Assembly (NCBI GenBank): GCA_030762895.1
Contig: CM061064.1
Span: forward strand, 137,189,847-137,253,846
Direction of reading: 5' to 3'
DNA from: Sophora flavescens
Lineage: Eukaryota; Streptophyta; Magnoliopsida; Fabales; Fabaceae
Length of the DNA stretch: 64,000 nt
Numbering within the stretch: position 1 is the first letter of the stretch; every line of letters begins with the position of its first letter. Below are positions 55,089 through 64,000 of the stretch, in pieces. The notes under the pieces were generated by a model that was not told the origin of the DNA, made no database searches, and saw nothing but the letters and a program-made list of their open reading frames with translations. The translations under genes and the position numbers were made by a program.

Positions 55089-55435
55089 TGTTGAGATCCC
55101 ACATCGACTAGAGATATAACCCAGGTCGTCCTTATAAGGTTTGGGCAATCCTCATCTCTTGAGCTAGCTTTTGGGGTTGAGTTAGGCCCAAACCCAAATT
55201 CTAAGATGGTATTAGAGCCTATCCTAGAATTGTTTTTGGGCCAAGTTATTCCACCCACATTTGTCCACGTTCCAGTTGTTCAGTCCTGGGCGTGAGGAGG
55301 GGGAGGGGGGTGTTGAGATCCCACATTGACTAGAGAATAGATATATGACCAAATAGTCCTTATAAGGCTTGGGCAATCCTCATCTCTTGAGCTAGCTTTT
55401 GGGGTTGAGTTAGGCCTAAAGTTCAAATTCTAAGA
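55089..55435 (+). mobile_element. TRIM (miniature LTR retrotransposon, ~347 bp)
   Basis: Direct repeats 55089-55206 and 55311-55435 share TGTTGAGATCCCACAT, TTGGGCAATCCTCATC and GGGGTTGAGTTAGGCC. Immediately after the first is TGGTATTAGAGCC (iMet primer site); immediately before the second is GTGAGGAGGGGGAGGGGGG (polypurine tract). The interior is about 100 bp and non-coding. No clear target duplication remains. Confidence 0.87.
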
Positions 55436-55482
55436 CTACTGAAATATCTTAAATATAAGCTGATAAGTTCTTCTTGGAGCAG

Positions 55483-55660
55483 AATCACAAGCATGTTATA
55501 GTTGTGGTTGATTCAGAAGACTACCCTGCCCTTCTGGAATTTCTTAAAGGAAAGCAGGACGATAATGAGTTCAGGCTAAAGCTTGCATGGAAAGCTTTTC
55601 AGCATGTTGCTTCCTATCAGTCTGCAGTATCTGAGTGGCTGTGGAAAAAGAGTGCAGAAG
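55483..55660 (+). pseudogene. PurH: PurH exon e (NHKHVIVVVDSEDYPALL..)
   Basis: Acceptor TTGGAGCAG; encodes NHKHVIVVVDSEDYPALLEF, KLAWKAFQHVASYQSAVSEW and LWKKSAE, then donor G/GTACTC leaving phase 1. Closes the IMP cyclohydrolase half. Confidence 0.93.
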
Positions 55661-56413
55661 GTACTCTTGTTACAAGTTTGTGAGGAATTATTACTTCATA
55701 CACAAAAGTTACTTGTGAGACAGAAATGTCAATTAGTGTAAAATAAAATAACTTATAATTATAGTCCTAGGATGGAAAAGCTTAATCTATACCCAGCATA
55801 TTAATATCAGTGCTGTGAGGGATTTCCAAAATAATGGAAGTCCAAGACACCAAGTTGGAAAGAGGTTGAAGGACACCAATAGGTGTGTCTCTTTATGGCT
55901 TTCAAATCTTTCCTAATAGGTGTGTTTTTTCATGATTAAATGTATTCATTCATCAAGTGTACATTCATGAAAGGTTGCAATCATTCTTTCAAGTACATGA
56001 AAGGTTATTTCATTCACCAAGAGGCATAAATTGGTCTATAAATAGAACCACTTGTGCATTCAAAATGATGTCTGAAAATGGGCTAAATTTCTGCAAGCCA
56101 AATCACTTCCTTTCTTCCCTTAATGCGCAGAGAGAATTAAGGAAACTATTATTCTGTAAAATGTCATTGACGATACGTTTGGTTTAGGGTGTGCAAACCA
56201 AACCAAGGTTCTCCATTGTATCCTGAAGGGGATTCGCCGGTTATACCTGTTGCATCCAATCTACGAGGAGAGATTGGTGGGGGCGAATCGAACCTAAAGC
56301 CTAGTGTTCTTACACGCCTTGGAGGGTGCGCATGTCACTTGTTTTTCTCTTCTTTGTTGCAGACCAGACCCCATTTTTCTAACAATCTTTAGGTTCGATT
56401 TTCGATTTATAAT

Positions 56414-56543
56414 AATGGTTGCAACATTGAGGGAGATTACATTTGACATTGTCAAAGTAGAGAGGTTCGAGGGTGGAAACTTTGTTCGTTGGAAGAAAGT
56501 GATGCATGGCCTTTTTAGAACAAGAAGAGATGAGTACTCCTAG
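56414..56543 (+). pseudogene. Element F gag N-terminus
   Basis: MVATLREITFDIVKVERFEG, then NFVRWKKVMHGL: the usual copia gag opening (xKxxRFxGxNFxRWK). Ends at TAG in 56541-56543; nothing gag-like follows. Confidence 0.75.
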
Positions 56544-57316
56544 ACTTCATCAAAATATTTTATTTGTGACCATGATGAAAGGTACACAATTACTTTCTAC
56601 GGCTATGATATGATTGATATTCTAAATTCATGTATGTTCAATCATAAAGGCATTCTTTATTTATGTTAAAATTAACATGTGTTATTAGAGCCTTAGATGC
56701 ATGGTTTAGAATAAAATCAAGTATGTGAATTTTGATGAACATGAATATGTTTGATTTATTATGCATGCAAGTATGTTGCCCTATTTCAATAGAAATGTCT
56801 TAGATATAAAGTATTATATCAAATGCATGCAATAATGGATTTGATCCATGTAAGAACTAATTATTTTAGAGTAGACAATCTTATATCATGAGTGTATGAT
56901 TTTGTGAATATAAGATGAGAATTGTTTCTTGATTTTGTAGAAATTAGAAATGTTTTGGATGTGTTTTGAAGTGTTCAAAGTTGTTAAATTGGACATGGAT
57001 GTTCATGAAGAAATGTTATAGAAAACTCAAAATGATTAGATCATTGTTTTGTTTCTATAATGAAAATCATTTAGATTTATCATAGAACATGTTTGAAAAT
57101 AAATCCAAAACATAGAGACAATAAGTTTAACTTAGGGTTAACAAGTTGTAAAATGGCTAAAAAATGACACTGGGTCTTGTGAACCCGATTTGCTACAAAA
57201 CGGGTTTTCCTTGATGCGATTGGTAGTAGAGGGTGGCCCAAAAGTTGCACCTTAATAAAAGGTTGCGTTACGCTTATTGGTTAAATTTAAATAACGGTCA
57301 ATGAGTTCCACGAAAT

Positions 57317-57390
57317 GCTTCCTTGGTCCGGTGGTTGAGTATTGTTGTATGTGTCGATTGGGTCATGAGTTCGATTCCCAACCGTCGAAA
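57317..57390 (+). ncRNA. tRNA-like (SINE head) module, plus strand
   Basis: CCTTGGTCCGGTGGTTGAGT resembles a pol III A box and GAGTTCGATTCCC a B box, about 45 bp apart as in tRNA and tRNA-derived SINEs. It does not fold into a complete cloverleaf by eye. It lies between gag and integrase scraps of element F. Confidence 0.45.
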
Positions 57391-57445
57391 TTTTAATGTT
57401 TTGTTTTAACCATTTTGAGAAGACAGTTTAAAATAAAAAATCATT

Positions 57446-57518
57446 GCAACCAGCCTGGACTCGAACCAGAGACCCCATGTTAAGTAGAGCGCATGTTTAC
57501 CACCAGGACTAGCAAGTC
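57446..57518 (-). ncRNA. tRNA-like (SINE head) module, minus strand
   Basis: The minus strand has CTAGTCCTGGTGGTAAACAT (A-box-like) and CTGGTTCGAGTCCAG, a perfect T-arm (CTGG/CCAG stem, seven-base TTCGAGT loop). It faces the module at 57317-57390. Confidence 0.5.
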
Positions 57519-58509
57519 AAGTTCTTGTATAATTTGATAGTTAATTATATTTATCCGTTTTCAATCCCTTGGTAATAACTGCAATGTTTTCAAATTTCTA
57601 AATGTTTTGTCTGTTAACAAAATAATATTTTAGATGGAAACGTAATTTCGATTACCCATTGTTTTTGGTACTTATATATATTTTTATATAATATGGGTAA
57701 ATTGAAGTTATCTCTATAAGACATTTATTGAATAATTTAGGAGTTATAAGAATAGAATAATTCTATAATTCTAGTTACTTTGAGTCTACTAGAATAGTTG
57801 ACCAAACAACTACACCTTATTCCTCATAACAAAATAGTATAGTTGAAAAGAAAATTAGGATATAAAAAGAAATGGTAAAAGCCATGGTATTCTATGTTGG
57901 TCTAACAAAATGATATTGGGGAGAAGTCATGTTGAAGTCTTTTTATATAGTAAATAGGGTTCCAAAAGAAGGAACAAGATAACCCCACATAAGCTCTGGA
58001 AAATAGAAAACTCATTCTCAAATATTTCAAAGTTTGAGGTTATAGGGCAATAGTAAAAGTTCTTGAAACAAAAGAAAGAAATTAGGTGAAAAGGGAATTG
58101 AATGTGAGTGTTTCCGGGCTATGCTAAAATTAGCAAAGCATATAGATTCCTAGTTATGTAATCTAGTGACTTATCCTGTTACAACAGTGATTGAGTCTGG
58201 GGATTTAATATTTCAAGGAAATAGGTTTAACTCAATTCCAAGTCACATGATAATGCTCATAGTAATGCACATAATCCGGAGAACAATGTATCTAATAAAG
58301 ATACTTTGGAGAGTTCATAACTTAGGAGAAGTTAGAGAGATAGAAAAGAGAAAACGTAGAGACCAAGCTTCTCATATTCCTTGTTGAAGGAACAAGAGAG
58401 TCCATAGACAGTTATGGACCAATCTATTATTATACAGAAAGTTATCCATAGACATTTGAAGAGGCAATAAAGTCTCAAGTTGTCGCTTTCTGGAAGGAGG
58501 CAATACAAG

Positions 58510-59060
58510 AATAAATGGACTCAATAAATGGGGAATAAAATGTTCAAATTAGTAGACCTCCCACCTGATTCTAAACCTATAGGTTGTGAATGGATTTTTA
58601 AAAGAAAAATGAAGGTAGACAGAACCATCAATAAGTTTAAGACAAGATTAGTTGCTAAGGGATTTACACAAAAAGGATTGTCTATTTTGATACATATACA
58701 CTTGTGGTAAGAATTGCCTCAATTAGAGTGCTATTGGCACTTGGATCCATCTATAAGTTTGTCATCCATCAAATGGATGTGGTATTCCTAAATGAGGAAA
58801 TAGATGAAGAGGTGTATATGACACAACCTCGAAGGGTTTATGGTTAATGGTCGAGAAAAGAAAGTGTGTAAATTGAATAAGTCATTGTATGGACTAGAAT
58901 AAGATCCTAAGCGATGTGATCAAAAGTTTGATCAAGTTGTGCTAGCTAATGGATATAAAATAAATAAATCTAACAAGTGTATCTATAGTAAATTCAATAG
59001 TGGAAAAGGGGTCATGATTTGTTTGTATGTTAATGATGTGTTGTTATTTGGTACTGGTCT
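58510..59060 (+). pseudogene. Element F reverse transcriptase remnant
   Basis: MGNKMFKLVDLPPDSKPIGC, then EWIFKRKMKVDRTINKFKTR and LVAKGFTQK, followed in another frame by the HQMDV..L and EEVYM-like blocks (58770-58830) and CLYVNDVLLFGTG near 59020. The catalytic box has Asn for the first Asp and frames shift repeatedly. Confidence 0.82.
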
Positions 59061-59479
59061 AGGTGGTAGAAGAAACTAAGAGTTTCTTATCTAGAGATTT
59101 TCATATGAAAGACTTAGTGGTAGATGATGTGATTCTAGGAATTAGAATAATAAGGGATGGTGAGAATGTAGGTTTACCCCTATCTCACTATGTAGAAAAG
59201 GTATTAAAGAAATTTAATCACTTTGATTGTTAACCTATCACTACTCCATATGATCATAGCATTAATTTAGTACCAAATAAAGGTAGTTTAGTAGCACAAC
59301 TTGAATACTCAAAAGTAATTGGATATTTAATGTATGCCATGACATGTACCCAAATCAAACATTGCATATGTTATAGGAGACTAAGTAGGTATACAAGTAA
59401 TCCAAGAAAAGACCATTGGCATGTTGTCCAAGAGTATTGAAATACTTGTTGAGGGCAATGAACTATAGTTTAAACTATA

Positions 59480-59940
59480 ATGATTATCCTTCAGAATTAG
59501 AAGGATACACGGATGTCAATTGGATAAATTATACAGAAAACCATGCTTCCTCAAGCAGTTGAGTCTTCACAATTGGTGGGGGTGCTATTTCTTGGGGTTT
59601 CAAGAAATAAGACGGCATTGCCGGTTCCGCCATGGCTGTAAAAATTTATAGCACTGGCAGCAGGTAACAAAGAGATTGAATGGCTCGGGGAATTTGTTGT
59701 ATGAGATACCAATTTTAATGGTGCCATATCCATACAATGGGATAGTCAGTTAACACTATCAAGAGCATATAGCCAGGTTTATAATGGAAAGTCCAGGAAC
59801 ATTGGGCTAAGACATAATTATGTCGATGAACCAATTGCAAATGGAGTAATATCCAGGGTCTTTATAAGACGGAAAGAAATCTTGCATCCTTTGACGAAAG
59901 GACTGACAAGTGATATGATGTGGAAAAAACATCATTAGGG
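59480..59940 (+). pseudogene. Element F RNase H / polyprotein C-terminus remnant
   Basis: Scraps such as YTDVNW-like text at about 59510 and, near 59740-59940, WDSQLTLSRAYSQVYNGKSR, IGLRHNYVDEPIANGVISRV and LHPLTKGL match the end of a copia RNase H (..HxxVxxxxxxGxxxxxxxxxxDPLTKGL). Stops and indels throughout. Confidence 0.75.
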
Positions 59941-61097
59941 ATGAGAATCAAGCCCATATCTACATGATCACCAATGGTGGAAACCCAACTCACACTTGAG
60001 TAGCATCAAGTCTTGAGTTCAATGTGGCCAAAGTACACTATGAGAGTGATTGCAAGTACTTGACAAATAGATACATCCTAAGGTTTAAAAGTACTTGGAT
60101 ACCATAAGGACAAAAAGAAAAGGGTGAGCTTTTGCTCTTAATGGACCTATAGCATATATATGTTGAGGTGCCCAACTTATGGGGGTGCTTCTGGTAAAGT
60201 CCACCTATGTGAGAGTGAAGTGTGCCCGCTTCTTAGAGTTGGGCTTGACTCTGTAAGCTCTCATGAAAAGGATACACGATACAAGGCCTTATCAAATGTG
60301 TCACACTACCACGTCGTTCAATGGTACCGAGATTTCATGTGTAAGTCATGGACACTTGTTCTAATGAATATTTGGTTCAAAGCTTGTCTACCACTTTATT
60401 TGGGGATGAGTGCAACCATGACTTACTAAGCAAAGGTTCAAATCCCCAAGATACCTTTGTCTGAAAGCATGCGATTTCCGGAATAATGGGATTTGGGTTT
60501 ATTTTGAAAATGGTGGGGGATTGTGAGGGATTTCCAAAATAATGGAAGTCCAAGACACCAAGTTGGAAAGAGGTTGAAGGACACCAATAGGTGTGTCTCT
60601 TCATGGCTTTCAAATCTTTCCTAATAGGTGTGTTTTTTCATGATTAAATGTATTCATTCATCAAGTGTACATTCATGAAAGGTTGCAATCATTCTTTCAA
60701 ATACATGAAAGGTTATTTCATTCACCAAGAGGCATAAGTTGGTCTATAAATAGAACCACTTGTGCATTCAAAATGATGTCTGAAAATGGGCTAAATTTCT
60801 GCAAGCCAAATCACTTCCTTTCTTCCCTTAATGCGCAGAGAGAATTAAGGAAACTATTATTCTGTAAAATGCCATTGACGATACGCTTGGTTTAGGGTGT
60901 GCAAACCAAACCAAGGTTCTCCATTGTATCCTGAAGGGGATTCGCCGGTTATACCTGTTGCATCCAATCTACGAGGAGAGATTGGTGGGGGCGAATCGAA
61001 CCTAAAGCCTAGTGTTCTTATACGCCTTGAAGGGTGCGCATGTCACTTGTTTTTCTCTTCTTTGTTGCAGACCAGACCCCATTTTTCTAACAAGTGC

Positions 61098-61451
61098 ATG
61101 TTTGGTAAGCTTTATTTTTGGGGAGATAATGCTTTTTTTTCCATAACTCTTTCAAGGAACTTTTTATTACAAGCTGTTTTGAACACAATATAAGTTAATC
61201 CAAACATAGACTCAGTGTACTTAAATCTTCATTTATTTTCTAATTTTAAAGATTGAGAAAAGAATGAACTCATTTGAAATTACATATTTGGTTCTGAAAT
61301 AAAAAACTTGCAGCAACACCAACAAAAGGTTGTTTGTATATCTATACGGGGTACTGCACGGTATGAGAATATGGTATTCTAATTCAAATGTTTTAAGCAC
61401 TTAATTGTGATGAGTACTACAGATTGACTTATGTTCTCATTTTGATGACAA
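61098..61451. other. PurH intron, 3' part
   Basis: AT-rich; no feature beyond the pyrimidine-rich GTTCTCATTTTGATGAC before the defective acceptor. Confidence 0.5.
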
Positions 61452-61606
61452 ATAAATTTCCTCCTAGCTTGACAGTGCCACTTTCGCTCAAAAGTTCTCT
61501 CCGTTATGGTGAAAATCCTCATCAGAAAGCTGCATTCTATGTTGACAAAAGACTTTCGGAGGTTAACACTGGTGGAATTGCTACTGCCATACAACACAAT
61601 GGAAAG
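61452..61606 (+). pseudogene. PurH: PurH exon f (DKFPPSLTVPLSLKSSLRY..)
   Basis: After phase-1 exon e, ATAAATTTCC completes an Asp codon and encodes KFPPSLTVPLSLKSSLRYGE, NPHQKAAFYVDKRLSEVNTG and GIATAIQHNGK; donor AAG/GTGGGA. RYGENPHQ is the diagnostic start of the AICAR transformylase half. The two bases before the exon are AA, not AG, so normal splicing is lost. The nearby ACTACAG (61416-61422) would bring in a TGA. Confidence 0.88.
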
Positions 61607-61787
61607 GTGGGAATCAACTACTAATTTTTTTGTCTGATAATCTAATATTATAAATAAATATCTTTGTCTATTTGAAAGCTACTATATCATGTTTAGGGAT
61701 GAGAGTTTTAATTAAAAGGATTATTATGTTAATCTTAATGTGAGTTAATGCCTTTCATGGTCTTACAACCTTAACATTCTCATGCAG

Positions 61788-61900
61788 GAGATGTCATATA
61801 ATAACTACATGGATGCTGATGCTGCTTGGAACTGTGTGTGTGAGTTTAGGAACCCCGCATGTGTGGTAGTGAAGCATACTAATCCTTGTGGGGTAGCATC
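61788..61900 (+). pseudogene. PurH: PurH exon g, left part (EMSYNNYMDADAAWN..)
   Basis: Acceptor CATGCAG; encodes EMSYNNYMDADAAWNCVCEF, RNPACVVVKHTNPCGVAS. The Lys-His of VKHTNPCG is the catalytic pair of AICAR transformylase. Interrupted after GTAGCATC by a MITE. Confidence 0.92.
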
Positions 61901-62423
61901 CAAGGTTTACAAAACCGGACCGGCCATCGAACCGGTGAAGGCAGCGGTTCGAGGTTCAATGGTCCAACCGTGGTTGAACCGGTTATAATTAAATAATATT
62001 ATTTTAATTTTTAATATAATATTTGTAATAATATTAAACAAAAAAACAACATAACAACTAAAATTATTAAGCACAATTTTTTTTATTTTGAAATTAAACT
62101 AAATAAATATAAAAATATATGTTAAAATCATCTTCATAGGGAAAACCAACCCAAAATCTACAACTAGCCCACATATGTTAGAAAACAAAAGAATTGGGTT
62201 TTGGCTAGGATGACCCAAATCCTTTTATACTATATATATATTTTTTTTAAGAAACCGGTTCTGGCCGGTTCACTACCGGTTATGACCGGTTTTACCGGTT
62301 TTGAACCGGTTTTCCGGTTTTTCCACCGGTTCGATGCTAGGCCGGTTTTCCTTGTGAACCGGACCGGCCAAGGTCCCGGTTCCCGGTCGGACCGGCCGGT
62401 CCGGTCCGGTTTTCAAAACCTTG
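61901..62423. mobile_element. hAT-type MITE 1 inside PurH exon g
   Basis: Ends CAAGGTTTACAAAACCGG and CCGGTTTTCAAAACCTTG; GTAGCATC duplicated at 61893-61900 and 62424-62431. 523 bp, with many CCGGTT and AACCGG repeats near both ends able to form a long hairpin. Confidence 0.94.
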
Positions 62424-62431
62424 GTAGCATC

Positions 62432-62474
62432 ACGTCATGATATTCTTGTAGCTTTCAACGTGGAAGTTGATGAG
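62432..62474 (+). pseudogene. PurH: PurH exon g, right part (RHDIL-VAFNVEVDE)
   Basis: Following the target duplication the frame continues RHDILVAFNVEVDE and reaches a GAG/GTAAAT donor. In known plant homologues about 18 residues with the DPVSAFGG motif lie between the DIL and VAFNVEVDE blocks; here they are absent, an in-frame deletion of about 54 bp. Confidence 0.87.
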
Positions 62475-62481
62475 GTAAATA

Positions 62482-62987
62482 TAGGGGTGTAATCGGGTCG
62501 GGTTGGTCCGGATTTGAGGGGTTTAATCATCCGAACCGATCAAATTTGATCGGTTCGGATCGGTTCGGATTTCGCAAATTTGTAACTACGGATCCGATCC
62601 GAACCGAACCGATCACAATCGGGTTGGTTCGGTTCGGATCATCGGGTTACCCTTTTTTTTTTTTTTAAATTTACACTTAAATATTAATAAAAAATTAGAA
62701 AAATAAAATAAAAATTATATATTTAATTATTAATTATATTAAATTTATATATAATAATATTTTAATATTATATAAAATAATTTAAAAATAAATATTTTAA
62801 AGGGTTCGGGTCGGTTCGGATCGGATCAGATCAGAATTTTCGGATCCGAGACCCGAACCGATCTGGTTCGGATCGGCGTTTTGAAATCCGATCCGATCCG
62901 ATGATCCGAACCAATCCACCAAAACCGGTTCGGATCGGTTCGGATCCGCCGGGTTCGCGGATCGGATCGGATCCGCTTACACCCCTA
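62482..62987. mobile_element. hAT-type MITE 2 at the PurH splice donor
   Basis: Ends TAGGGGTGTAATCGGG and CCGCTTACACCCCTA; GGTAAATA duplicated at 62474-62481 and 62988-62995. 506 bp; GATCGGTTCGGATC-type repeats in both orientations surround an AT-rich centre. Confidence 0.93.
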
Positions 62988-62995
62988 GGTAAATA

Positions 62996-63095
62996 CGTTA
63001 AAATTGTTGATTATCAGGAATCTAGATTCTCTTTTTTTCTGAATGTGTGTAGAACAGTTTGGAGGAACAAGAAGAAAAGAAGAGAGCTGTGAGGT
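62996..63095. other. PurH intron or downstream sequence, unclassified
   Basis: A short stretch with TGTGTAG followed by AACAGTTTGGAGGAACAAG. It does not match the expected next PurH exon. Confidence 0.4.
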
Positions 63096-63425
63096 CACTA
63101 GTGGAAAATATACATTAGACGGTAAAGGTTTACGTCAGTTAACCAAAAACTAGACGTTAAAGAGGGGGCGGTGGCAGTTTTGTAAATAATTAATTCACTG
63201 TTAACATCTGTTGTTTTAATGACTGACGTTAAAAGTGAGGCGGTGGCAGTTTTGTAAATATGAAATCACTATTTGCGTCAGTTGTTTAATGAACTGACGT
63301 TAAAAGTGTTTTGCAAGAAATTATTAAAACTTTTAACGTCAGTTGTTTATAAACCTGACGTTATAAGTGTGATTTTTACTTCAGTTAAATAAATAACTGA
63401 CGTAAATAATCAACTCATTCCTATC
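63096..63425 (+). mobile_element. CACTA-type transposon 5' end
   Basis: Begins CACTAGTGGAAAATATACATT. Subterminal repeats of ACGTCAGTT / AACTGACGTTAAAAGTG in both orientations recur at about 63133, 63220, 63268, 63293, 63341 and 63397, as is typical for plant CACTA elements. The other end is not seen in the window. Confidence 0.72.
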
Positions 63426-64000
63426 TTTCTTTCGTTGTCATCTCCCTGTTGTCACTCTTAACGCAGATCATCACTCCATATAGTGCAGTTTATTTCTAAT
63501 CTTTTTTTTAAAAAAGTTTATTTTTAATCTTAATTAATTAGCTTGAATTAGTAAATTAACAAATTCTTGTGCAAATTTAAATAAATAAACACTTACCATA
63601 AAACAAGTTATATATGTATAATCAAATCGTATCTCATTGAAGCGATTCATAAGTTACAATTACATGTTTAAAAGATAAAAAATTTCCGCAAGATATATAG
63701 CACTAAAATATAAAAAAGTTTCTGCTTCAACATCATTTTCTTCTCGATCCCGTGCTCGGAAATCTCCAACATTGAATGCATCCCCCCCTCATTTGAAGTC
63801 GATGCTCCATCCGAATCCACAATTACTTTGGAGCCGTGGCGAGTGAAGGGTGCACTCGATCTGTTTCAAAGAATATTCTTGGAACACCCACTTGGTTCCA
63901 AAGTCGAGGTTTTGGAACCGTAGTCGCGATTCTCCCGAAGGATGATGGTGTGTGCAATTCACATAATGCGATTTACACACCCTTATCACCCATGTAATGT
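63426..64000. other. Right edge, no recognised feature
   Basis: Possibly interior of the CACTA element. A minus-strand frame at 63789-63989 shows no known domain. Confidence 0.35.

Larger units (their letters stand above)
55814..61092 (+). mobile_element. Copia-type element F, young LTRs, ruined interior
   Basis: LTRs 55814-56384 and 60522-61092 are 571 bp each and differ at about eight positions. AGTGC is duplicated at 55809-55813 and 61093-61097. A polypurine tract GGTGGGGGAT precedes the 3' LTR. The interior is colinear with copia but full of stops: gag start (56414-56540), integrase scrap (about 57820-57900), RT (58528-59060, with YVNDV in place of YVDD) and RNase H/C-terminus (59480-59940). 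The element sits in the PurH intron between exons e and f. Confidence 0.9.
47418..62474 (+). pseudogene. PurH: Bifunctional AICAR transformylase/IMP cyclohydrolase gene, TE-riddled, partial
   Basis: Eight exon pieces read in order and in compatible phase. The IMP cyclohydrolase (MGS-like) half comes from exons at 47418, 52379, 54138, 54359 and 55483; the start of the AICAR transformylase half from 61452 and 61788/62432, including VVKHTNPCGV with its catalytic Lys-His. The enzyme performs the last two steps of IMP synthesis, formylating AICAR with 10-formyl-THF and closing the ring; the plant form is plastid-targeted. The N-terminal exon and everything after the NVEVDE block are missing. Lesions: acceptor AA at 61450-61451, a hAT MITE inside the last exon, about 18 codons lost after RHDIL, a MITE on the donor, and LTR elements in the introns. 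Very likely non-functional; a working copy is expected elsewhere. Confidence 0.88.

Noticed and set aside
55061..55258. 65-aa minus-strand frame
   Set aside because: Lies across the TRIM LTR and primer site and is non-coding.
62201..62440. 79-aa frame rich in GxG and RPV segments
   Set aside because: Produced by CCGGTT repeats of the hAT MITE; not a gene.

Overview
This window is nuclear DNA of a flowering plant, probably a eudicot. The evidence is GT-AG introns, a plastid/cytosol-type purine gene, Ty1/copia and Ty3/gypsy elements, hAT, Stowaway and CACTA transposons, and elements primed by plant tRNA-Asp or tRNA-iMet. The style of the Stowaway and hAT MITEs hints at a legume, but I cannot name a species. 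Protein-coding host sequence is sparse and broken; most of the 64 kb is nested retrotransposon.

Left part (1-15,700). A copia RNase H remnant opens the window. A small VOC/glyoxalase-like host gene on the minus strand is cut in its third exon by one 7.4 kb insertion (1178-8548) flanked by the perfect 5-bp target duplication TTGTC. That insertion is very unusual: LTR(+), internal region, LTR(+), 66 nt of mature tRNA-Asp including the CCA end, then a third LTR in inverted orientation. It reads as an aberrant reverse transcript that captured its own primer and then integrated as one unit. Upstream of the gene a ~170-bp first-exon/promoter repeat is amplified about four times, and a 3.7-kb solo-LTR-like element (9460-13150) sits inside that array. 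Next come a fold-back repeat full of AT-rich tandem units and a Stowaway MITE.

Middle part (15,717-46,220). A Tat-like gypsy LTR (15717-16419) and its decayed interior abut a double copia element on the minus strand, laid out LTR-pol-LTR-pol-LTR and sharing the central LTR (17585-40628). Each copia interior holds a later guest: a 4.1-kb solo-LTR-like element (20592-24664), and a tRNA-Asp-primed non-autonomous gypsy-type element (32913-38240). After a hAT MITE inserted in a short unidentified ORF, a second Tat-like element with a gag ORF follows (43723-46220).

Right part (47,418-64,000). Exons of the bifunctional purine-biosynthesis gene (AICAR transformylase/IMP cyclohydrolase, PurH/ATIC type) run left to right. 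The introns hold a nearly intact copia inserted four bases past a splice acceptor, a chromovirus stub, a palindromic MITE, a TRIM, and a copia with almost identical LTRs but a ruined interior. The gene is very probably a pseudogene: one acceptor is AA instead of AG, a hAT MITE splits an exon that has also lost about 18 codons, a second MITE sits on a splice donor, and a CACTA end follows. No first exon (transit peptide) and no 3' exons were found.

Two themes cross element families. A ~34-nt dyad built on GCCGTGAT/TCACGGC recurs in three LTR families, and a protein module plus a GGGAGGCAACCC hairpin is shared by two non-autonomous families with different LTRs.
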